Below are positions 1 through 7,038 of a stretch of 26,148 bases of DNA, piece after piece; position 1 is the stretch's first letter, and every line of letters begins with the position of its first letter. The stretch covers positions 1-26,148 of IMG/VR virus record IMGVR_UViG_3300017773_000113; one strand, given 5' to 3'. The DNA comes from a virus. Under the pieces are notes generated by a model. It searched no databases, was not told where the DNA came from, and saw nothing but the letters and a program-made list of their open reading frames with translations. The translations under genes were made by a program, and so were the position numbers.

Positions 1-120
1 AATAGACCTGCTTCGGCTCAATCTCTTCAAGGACAACGCCTTCAAGGTTCAACTCGCACTGGTGTTAAACCTTCAAACTATACTCGTGTAACTGGCACAT
101 TTGGCCGATACACTCAATGA
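1..120 (+). CDS. C-terminal fragment of upstream gene, possibly portal protein
   Basis: Frame 1 is open from the window edge and ends with TGA at 118-120, giving the last 39 residues of a protein. The tail is rich in Gln, Ser, Thr, Arg and Gly with few hydrophobic residues, so it looks like a disordered C-terminus. No catalytic or fold motif is visible. The portal call rests only on position: the gene directly before the scaffold/protease/capsid block in this type of genome is usually the portal, and no other portal candidate is in the window. Its stop codon overlaps the ribosome site of the next gene (TGAGGTG), so the two are probably translationally coupled. It could equally be another head gene. 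Confidence 0.4.
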   Translation, partial: NRPASAQSLQGQRLQGSTRTGVKPSNYTRVTGTFGRYTQ

Positions 121-129
121 GGTGATTAT

Positions 130-465
130 ATGACTGAACAATCGGATGCGGAACGATTGATGGGTGTCTTAATTACTAAGATGGAAAGCATGGATAACGA
201 CCTTGATTCTCTTAAAAGAGAAAATATGCGTCTTCAAAAAATGCTTTCAAATCCAACTCAAATGTTAAAGAAAATGGGTTTGGTTAAAGCGACTACTCCC
301 CTCACAGAAAATGTCATGAATGATGCATTCCGAAATGACATGAATGATGATTCTATTATGAAAGGTGTAAACTCTACAGTTCCTCAAACAAATGAAGAGT
401 TCCATAACATGTCGTGGGAAGATATTCACGAAATGGCATTAACAGCAAAAGAAACCGAGGTGTAA
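130..465 (+). CDS. Small coiled-coil protein carrying a scaffold-type C-terminal peptide
   Basis: This 111-residue protein starts at ATG 130 behind GAGGTGA at 119-125. Residues 8-45 form a likely coiled coil with spaced Leu/Met and alternating charges; the middle is Met- and Asn-rich. The C-terminal region, with N93-M-S-W-E-D-I-H-E-M-A103 at its core, closely matches the extreme C-terminus of the protease-scaffold protein (8380-8412), including a preceding V-P-x-T. That shared peptide suggests both proteins dock on the same partner, plausibly portal or capsid protein, or that this gene is a decayed copy of the scaffold tail. No known family was recognised. Its place between the putative portal and the head genes supports a head-assembly role, which is inference. 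Its TAA at 463-465 lies just before the next start at 468. Confidence 0.75.
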   Translation: MTEQSDAERLMGVLITKMESMDNDLDSLKRENMRLQKMLSNPTQMLKKMGLVKATTPLTENVMNDAFRNDMNDDSIMKGVNSTVPQTNEEFHNMSWEDIHEMALTAKETEV

Positions 466-467
466 AC

Positions 468-941
468 ATGAAGCCAAGATTTGAAGCAATTAGTTACGAA
501 GTAAAACAAATACTTGAAAAAGCAGAATCTATGACACTACGCATTGATAATATCCAAAAGGGAAAATGTGATTGCCCTAAAGGAGAATGTGATTGTAAAG
601 ACTGTCCAAGTTGCGGTTCTAAAATGAACAAGATGGGTTGCATGAAAATGGGCTGTGGTGGAAAGATGGCAAAGGCTGACCCTTTGGCTGACGCAAAACC
701 CATACCAAAAGAAAAAATCACCGATGTAAACCCACACTTGGTTACTGAAAGCGGCGGTCAAACAAAAACCGCTTACTATACTACAAACGGTAATACTATC
801 GAATATGAAGACGGTAAAGCAAAGCGAGATAAGCATGACAAGAAAGTTGACTTAGGTAAACTCGGCGGTCGTATGAACCCTCACGCTGGAACTGGTGCTG
901 AAAGAGAAGATGCAGAAGGCGGAACTGAACGAAGATATTGA
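468..941 (+). CDS. Cys- and Met-rich protein with an eight-cysteine cluster
   Basis: I chose ATG 468 over an upstream in-frame ATG at 414 because GAGGTG at 457-462 gives correct spacing and the longer version would run through the preceding gene. The protein has 157 residues. Residues 1-30 are probably helical. Residues 34-63 hold eight cysteines (34, 36, 41, 43, 46, 49, 58, 63) in CxC, CxC, CxxC and wider spacings, interleaved with many Lys, Met and Gly. That pattern is typical of metal binding and is denser than a single zinc ribbon. The remainder is hydrophilic, Gly-, Lys- and Asp-rich and probably disordered. It belongs to no family I recognise. Location among head genes suggests a virion or assembly protein. 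Zinc, copper or an iron-sulfur cluster are all possible ligands. Confidence 0.75.
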   Translation: MKPRFEAISYEVKQILEKAESMTLRIDNIQKGKCDCPKGECDCKDCPSCGSKMNKMGCMKMGCGGKMAKADPLADAKPIPKEKITDVNPHLVTESGGQTKTAYYTTNGNTIEYEDGKAKRDKHDKKVDLGKLGGRMNPHAGTGAEREDAEGGTERRY

Positions 942-950
942 TGTGGTAAC

Positions 951-1121
951 ATGTCAAAAATAGCCATCAAAAAAGCAAATCCTACCGCTTCAATGCGTGA
1001 AGCAAGTGAAAGTGGCGCACCTATCGCATGTCGAACATGTGGTGGTAATGTTCGTAGTGGTTGTAATCTTCATGATGGTATGGATGTTTTTGCTTGTCCA
1101 AAGTTTCAACCGCTTTCTTGA
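951..1121 (+). CDS. 56-residue mini zinc-ribbon protein
   Basis: A short frame starts at ATG 951 and stops with TGA at 1119-1121. It fills the gap between the Cys/Met-rich gene and the giant gene. Four cysteines at residues 27, 30, 38 and 49 (CxxC followed by two single Cys) fit a small zinc-binding fold, and the N-terminus is basic. The ribosome site is weak (GTGG at 943-946), so expression may depend on coupling to the gene that ends at 941. Its stop codon is embedded in the ribosome site of the next gene (TGAGGCGGTGA). The function is unknown; small zinc ribbons of this kind often bind nucleic acid or proteins. The tight fit between neighbours and the conserved-looking Cys spacing support a real gene. 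Confidence 0.7.
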   Translation: MSKIAIKKANPTASMREASESGAPIACRTCGGNVRSGCNLHDGMDVFACPKFQPLS

Positions 1122-1133
1122 GGCGGTGAAAAC

Positions 1134-4100
1134 ATGGTAGCAGAACAATTCAACATCGCAAAAGATGAACTTTTACTTTCTTTAGCAGATGGTAATGACT
1201 TAGCCTTTAGTGCCGCTGAATACATTATTGCGTGGGAGTCTCTTAACAAAGCCCCTACAGACTTACTTTCAAGGTCGTTAAAATACACGGCTGAAACAAT
1301 TCAAAAAGCCAAAGACGATGAAACATATGTAGAAGAAGACAAAACTTACAAACCGGGTCCGGGTTTTCTTCTTGCACATCACCATACACACGGTGAACAA
1401 ACAAATCACATTTGGAAAGACCGTTTAGCGGGTGCAGACGGGTTAAAAGAATCTCATGCTGTTTGGCCTCGGTATGTACCCACTACATCACATCCATATC
1501 GAGAACATAATTTTCCCTTTCACCATACTAATCACCCGATTTTGCGAATGGACTCCGAAACAGGTAATGCCGCTTATGTTGAAGTATTACGAAGTCACAT
1601 ATTTGGTGGACACGCTAAAGAAGAAGCGGAGATGGAAAAACAATATCAAAAATACTTACAAGAAAAGAAAAGTCCAATAGTATTTGGACATAATAAAAAG
1701 AAGATTTTAGGTTCATTAAGAACACATAAATCAAACCATACTCACCAACAAGATTTGTATGAGCGTGATTTTCAACGCTGGAATAAACTTAACAGTGAAT
1801 TGAAAGACAACTATCTTGCTGATGGTCGTTCAGCAGAAGAAACTGAAAATCGTTTGCGAGTGGACCACTTTAATCAACGAGCAAAACAATGGCAAAGTGA
1901 CGGTTATGTTACCGATGAAAATGGTGATGAACACGCTGTTGGATTAGGACAAGAGGGGTATCACCTCGGTCTTGAGTGGCTTAATCCCGAAGAACGCACT
2001 GCTGTTATGCGCCATATACACGAAAAAGGAGTTGATGAACATGATGATATTAAACTACCAAATGGTGAACATATTCCTACAGCAAGATTTACTTGGAATA
2101 ATTTAATGCGCCGTACACCCGAAATGAATTGGGCGTTAAGAGAAGCAGGGCATTACGGTCCAAACAGTCATTTCCGTCAAGAAAGTAATGAAGCCGACTT
2201 TAGACAAGGTGAAAATCGTTTCATGCAAGCGGCGTTTGGTGAAGCGGCGCATACATATGAAATAGGGGGTCAACCACTTTCACATTACATCACAGATGCA
2301 ATACACGACCTTCATGGTATAGAAATAGGTGATGAAGAAAATGAAGGTGTTGGTAAACCATTTGATGTCTTACCGAGGCTAAATACTCATTCAACCCCAA
2401 TTCAAGATAGTTATTCTTTACAAGACTTACGAAGTGGAACTTTTAGGCATTATAAAAAGACAAAGGGAATGGACCCGAAACATACCCGTATGCCAATGGA
2501 GGATATTTTATTTCTCGCTGGCTTTGACCCTAAAACACGAAAGCCGCTTCCTAATCATCCAATATACGGAGAGATGGATGGACCGATTATCCCACTTCAC
2601 GACTTAGAGCAAATGGAGTCGGAGGCTAAATCTCATGGCTCTTTAGAGCAAAAAGCAAAAGAAATTAGAACTGACCTTGCTTATCTACAATCTCCGCATG
2701 GCCCTCATCCCGATGAAGAAAAACCTCAACATTGGCAATTAGGTAAGGGTGGTAATCACACTGTAGGACCAGCAAAGTTTTGGAGTAAACCTTTTGCTCA
2801 AGTCGGTGGTGCTGGTTTATCGTTGGCTACATACGATGAAATTATTCACAGCACCACACATAATGAAGATGAATTAACAGAAGAAGAAAAAATCGAGCAA
2901 GCGTATGCAAACATAGCGAGTAATGAGCCTGTGGATATTACCGGTGGGCCGCAAACCGAAGACACTGCACACATTCCAACTCCATTTCAACAAAAAAAGA
3001 AAGACATGTTTTTCCCTTTAACTTCGGGGTTATTTGAAGTAAATGAGCAACATCATGGACAACTACACCCTAATGAAATAAACATGGCTTTGGGTATGCA
3101 CTTTGGCCCCGAAAAAGCAAGAGAGATAGGCACTTACGAAAAAGGCTTTGACAAAACAAAAAAGAAGTCATTTGATAAGTTTGTACGACATAATGATGCA
3201 GAACTTATTCAAAATATACTTTCACCGGCAAATACATTTACAAAATTAAGCGATGGTCGTAAACATAATTGGACACTCCATAAATCAACTTACAATCCCG
3301 ATTTAAAATACACACTTCGTAACATGACCCCTGCTGAAAAGAAAGAATACAAAGGATTAACATACATGAGTGATGTGATATCACATCATCCGTTGACTAC
3401 ATCACATCCACGAGCAACTTATGGTGCGAATACATCGGACACTTCATTACTTGAAAAAGCGAGAAAACAACACTGGCGAAAAACAATGTTGGGGCATACA
3501 AATGACCCATATAAGCCACAGAAAAACTCGGTTCAATCATTAAAAGATTTAGTAAACGGAAACATACCTGTAAGTTTTGGTGTGGACCATGAAGACTATA
3601 TGGATTTCATGGGTTGGGCTTCAAAATCTCAAAACTTTGCTAATGTTAAAAATTATATTACGAGTGCTGAAAGTGCAAAAAACATGCGTATTTTAACTGC
3701 AATAGCAAAAGAAGGTGGTAGTAATTCCCCTCATAGGGTTTTTAACAACATAGACAATATAACAGAAGATGACCCAATGTATGCAGACATTAAAAATCGC
3801 TTAGAGCAAGAAGGTTCTGCACTTAACGAAGGAGACTTAGAAGGATTTAAAACTTGGTTAAATGGTTTTGAGTTTCACCTTCAACAGCAGAAAGGTGAAA
3901 AAGCCAAAAGTACCAATCAGGTAAATCGAACCCGTATAAAACCTACAAAAGATACCACATTTACTACAAGTACAATTGATTCAGCATTAAAGTTCGGCGG
4001 TATGTTACCCGCAATGGAAAAAGAAACGCAATTGAATGAGCGATTAAACATTATTAGTGAAATGATTCAATACATGGATTCACCCGAACAGGTTCAAGCA

Positions 4101-6998
4101 CTGCGTCAAGAATTATATGAAGGGCAAGTAGAACTAAATAAATTACAACACCGTTCAACTCAAGCGGCTATTGGTAAAGGTGATAAGCGTTGGAAACAAA
4201 ATCCTAATATTACTGATAAAATTGCCAAGAACAGTCGTAATGCTGTCCTTGAAGCCGCAAAGCGATTATTACCAGTAGTTATGGAACATGACCCAAATCA
4301 TTTTGATATTAACGACCCGGAGAAGTTTATGGCAAATCATAACCGTTTGATGTATGACGCTGAACGATGGCTTGCAAATGCAGACCACAGTGTACACGGT
4401 ATCAAAGCGTCTGTTTACAGACAATCGTATGAAAGTAAAATGGTTGTTCCTCAACAAAAAGGTTTTCATCGTAATGTTATGAGTCATATGCTCGATAACG
4501 GTTTTGAGTTAAATGGTAATATGACACCCGATGAAGTCTTAGAAGGTATGGGCTTAGAAGGTAAAACAAGTGAACAAAAATCACGATTAAGAGAACATGT
4601 AAAGCAGTTAATTGATGAATCAAATGCAAGAGAAGTTCCGTTGCGTGTTGCGACTGTCGGACAGTTAATAACGAGTGGTAATTTTGATGACGAGTTTTCA
4701 CTTCATAGTATTCACGCTGATGAACAATTCACTCAAGACTATCAAGACAGTGGAATACACACTGCTATTGATAACGCTCAATCGAGAACTAAAAACTGGA
4801 AAGCGCATCCTATTCATAATATAGTAAGTGCTGTCGGACAGCACAGATTTAACTCATCGCAGTATGGTAGAAATATGTCAAACAACGGTTTATCCTATTA
4901 TCCAGCCGGTGGTAAACTCGATGTGCATAACAGATTAGGTGCTGGTAAAGGTGGTAAAAAACCATACACACGGAAAACAAAAAATCACCTTGATAGTATT
5001 GTAAGTTTAGATATTGATAGAGTGAATGAAGATAATTTGACACCTACTCAAGAAGATGTAAGAACTTTTGGTGTTAATGGTGAACCAGTTCCTATCGGCG
5101 GAGTCAACCCTTCCACTCACGGTATCATGCCTACACACACTGGTGCTGATGTAGTACACTCTTCTGCTGTTCCTCAACAGTCATCGTTTGGTGTTGAGTT
5201 TGATGCTCAAGGACAACCAACAGTTGGTACTTATACCGAACCTCAATTATTTCATCCTACTTGGCAAGGTGCATTAGAAGAACTCCACGGCACAGATATG
5301 ACAAAACAATTACTTGAATCAATGCCCCCACATCCTAATCCTATTCCACCTTTCATGGATTATGACAAAGAAACTTTTGATATAATCGGAGAAAACAACC
5401 CTACTGCTCTTAACTTGAGTGAAATGAGTGAATACATTACCTCTCTTTTGAACCCCGATGTCTTATTGACAAAAGCCGAGGATGCTGAATGGGTTCCTCC
5501 GGTAAGACCAATGCATCGTATATTCGATTTAAGTGACCTTGAACATCTACGAGGGTTCAGTGGCTCGTGGGTTGTAAGTAAATGGTATGATGGTAAGCGG
5601 GTTATTATCGTACAAAACGATAATGAGATTACTACCTATGATGAAAACGGGCGTAAGGTTGGATTAAAGAAAGCCTTCAAAGAAAGCCTTGCTGAATTAA
5701 ATGACAATAACTTTGTCATTGATGGTATTGTAGGTGAAGAAGATTTGAACATTATAGATATTATCAATTACGATGATACCAATGTTGCTGAAATGTTGAT
5801 GCACGAGCGCATGAAAGTTCTAAGAGGACAGTTTGATAGCCATGAAAATGTTATCATTCCGGGTCCACATGACACTAAAATGACTGATGATGAAGGTCTT
5901 GAAGATGCTGTTAAAATCTTACAAGAAGAACATGGTATAGTATTGTTACGAGATAACAAGTCCACATACATGAAGGGTGAGCGTCGTCATCCAAAGTGGT
6001 TGTTATTGCGTGAAAGCCGTGACTTTAACTTCATTGTTCTTGACCGTCGAGGTAAAGGCCCGTTCACTTACCGATTAGGTGCAGGGCCGATTCTTGATGG
6101 TGATGCGCTTGGTAATCGAGCGATTGAATACAAAAACCAATTCTACATGGATGTAGGCACAGCACATAATCAACAACGAACTTTCAAAGTTGGTGACATT
6201 GTAAGAGCAACTGTGACTGGTGTTACAAAGAAGCGTAGAAAAAACCGTGATGTGTTCAATGTTCAAGTTCGTGAAATTGAAAGTGAAGGAGAGGGTGAAG
6301 GTGCGGCCAGTGCCGAATCTCTTGATTTAATGACAAAATCTTTTGCACCTATACTAATCCCGCATGACTTAGAATACAATGATGGGGTAATACAAGTAAT
6401 ACTCAAAGACATTGATACTGTTTCATATCAAGTATCGAGAATCGAAGACCAATGGTATTTACATAATCCGTCTGCCGCATTAGGTGATTTAACAAAATCA
6501 AACTATTCTTTGACATTGGCGGAAAGTCTTCATCCTTATTGGCATACCTTAGCCCCACTTATGCTTGAGGGGCATCTTGTTAAAATGGAAATGATGGAGG
6601 AAAAACCCCCAAGTCGTGAAAGACAAGATAGGCAATCGGCGGGCGTACTTGAAGAAAAAGACGAAAACCGTTTACTTAAACCTTCAACAAAGAAAGCACT
6701 TGAAGTAATGAGTAGGGCTTTAGACCAACTCGCTAAAGAAAAGTTGACTTGGACTGGACCAAAGGGTTTGGGAATAGACATGGCGACACCTGTTGAATCT
6801 CCAAGCGGCCCTACAAGATTGACAGAAGAAAGCAATTTACCCGACTATGATGGCAAAAAAAGACCCGATGAACAAGAAAAAGATACTGATTCGGGCGATG
6901 ACAAGAAAAAGCCAGTTACACACATCGAAATGAAGACAGATGCAGACGAGTCTATCGTTTTAGACGACGAAGATGGCACTCCAACTCTTTCAGTGTGA
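1134..6998 (+). CDS. Giant 1954-residue head-cassette protein with a degenerate ATP-dependent DNA ligase-like domain
   Basis: ATG 1134 follows GGCGGTGA at 1122-1129. Residues 1-1450 match no family I know. They are unusually His-rich (for example H-H-H-T-H near residue 82), hydrophilic and without membrane segments. Residues about 1455-1720 align along their length with an ATP-dependent DNA ligase: an R-P-M lead-in near 1460, motif I as K1483-W-Y-D-G-K-R1489, an NG turn after it, motif III F1527-V-I-D-G-I, a segment resembling the motif IIIa neighbourhood ending in ERMKVL, motif IV H1600-G-I-V-L-L-R, motif V K1621-W-L-L-L-R, then an OB-fold-like F1684-K-V-G-D-I-V. The nucleophilic Lys and the motif III, IV and V acid and lysine positions are replaced, so nucleotidyl transfer is probably lost. 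The last 200 residues are charged and disordered. The slot between portal and protease is where minor or ejected head proteins usually lie. A virion role is inference. Confidence 0.85.
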   Translation: MVAEQFNIAKDELLLSLADGNDLAFSAAEYIIAWESLNKAPTDLLSRSLKYTAETIQKAKDDETYVEEDKTYKPGPGFLLAHHHTHGEQTNHIWKDRLAGADGLKESHAVWPRYVPTTSHPYREHNFPFHHTNHPILRMDSETGNAAYVEVLRSHIFGGHAKEEAEMEKQYQKYLQEKKSPIVFGHNKKKILGSLRTHKSNHTHQQDLYERDFQRWNKLNSELKDNYLADGRSAEETENRLRVDHFNQRAKQWQSDGYVTDENGDEHAVGLGQEGYHLGLEWLNPEERTAVMRHIHEKGVDEHDDIKLPNGEHIPTARFTWNNLMRRTPEMNWALREAGHYGPNSHFRQESNEADFRQGENRFMQAAFGEAAHTYEIGGQPLSHYITDAIHDLHGIEIGDEENEGVGKPFDVLPRLNTHSTPIQDSYSLQDLRSGTFRHYKKTKGMDPKHTRMPMEDILFLAGFDPKTRKPLPNHPIYGEMDGPIIPLHDLEQMESEAKSHGSLEQKAKEIRTDLAYLQSPHGPHPDEEKPQHWQLGKGGNHTVGPAKFWSKPFAQVGGAGLSLATYDEIIHSTTHNEDELTEEEKIEQAYANIASNEPVDITGGPQTEDTAHIPTPFQQKKKDMFFPLTSGLFEVNEQHHGQLHPNEINMALGMHFGPEKAREIGTYEKGFDKTKKKSFDKFVRHNDAELIQNILSPANTFTKLSDGRKHNWTLHKSTYNPDLKYTLRNMTPAEKKEYKGLTYMSDVISHHPLTTSHPRATYGANTSDTSLLEKARKQHWRKTMLGHTNDPYKPQKNSVQSLKDLVNGNIPVSFGVDHEDYMDFMGWASKSQNFANVKNYITSAESAKNMRILTAIAKEGGSNSPHRVFNNIDNITEDDPMYADIKNRLEQEGSALNEGDLEGFKTWLNGFEFHLQQQKGEKAKSTNQVNRTRIKPTKDTTFTTSTIDSALKFGGMLPAMEKETQLNERLNIISEMIQYMDSPEQVQALRQELYEGQVELNKLQHRSTQAAIGKGDKRWKQNPNITDKIAKNSRNAVLEAAKRLLPVVMEHDPNHFDINDPEKFMANHNRLMYDAERWLANADHSVHGIKASVYRQSYESKMVVPQQKGFHRNVMSHMLDNGFELNGNMTPDEVLEGMGLEGKTSEQKSRLREHVKQLIDESNAREVPLRVATVGQLITSGNFDDEFSLHSIHADEQFTQDYQDSGIHTAIDNAQSRTKNWKAHPIHNIVSAVGQHRFNSSQYGRNMSNNGLSYYPAGGKLDVHNRLGAGKGGKKPYTRKTKNHLDSIVSLDIDRVNEDNLTPTQEDVRTFGVNGEPVPIGGVNPSTHGIMPTHTGADVVHSSAVPQQSSFGVEFDAQGQPTVGTYTEPQLFHPTWQGALEELHGTDMTKQLLESMPPHPNPIPPFMDYDKETFDIIGENNPTALNLSEMSEYITSLLNPDVLLTKAEDAEWVPPVRPMHRIFDLSDLEHLRGFSGSWVVSKWYDGKRVIIVQNDNEITTYDENGRKVGLKKAFKESLAELNDNNFVIDGIVGEEDLNIIDIINYDDTNVAEMLMHERMKVLRGQFDSHENVIIPGPHDTKMTDDEGLEDAVKILQEEHGIVLLRDNKSTYMKGERRHPKWLLLRESRDFNFIVLDRRGKGPFTYRLGAGPILDGDALGNRAIEYKNQFYMDVGTAHNQQRTFKVGDIVRATVTGVTKKRRKNRDVFNVQVREIESEGEGEGAASAESLDLMTKSFAPILIPHDLEYNDGVIQVILKDIDTVSYQVSRIEDQWYLHNPSAALGDLTKSNYSLTLAESLHPYWHTLAPLMLEGHLVKMEMMEEKPPSRERQDRQSAGVLEEKDENRLLKPSTKKALEVMSRALDQLAKEKLTWTGPKGLGIDMATPVESPSGPTRLTEESNLPDYDGKKRPDEQEKDTDSGDDKKKPVTHIEMKTDADESIVLDDEDGTPTLSV

Positions 6999-7038
6999 AA
7001 GAAACCTTCTATATACCATGACAATGAATCGGAGGGTA

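Noticed and set aside
5580-5600. Active ligase with the displaced Lys1483 as nucleophile
   Set aside because: Possible in principle, but the motif III, IV and V acid and lysine positions are also replaced, so loss of catalysis is the simpler reading.
6973-7038. Protease start at 6973
   Set aside because: It would overlap the end of the giant gene, lacks a ribosome site and adds residues unlike the start of such proteases.
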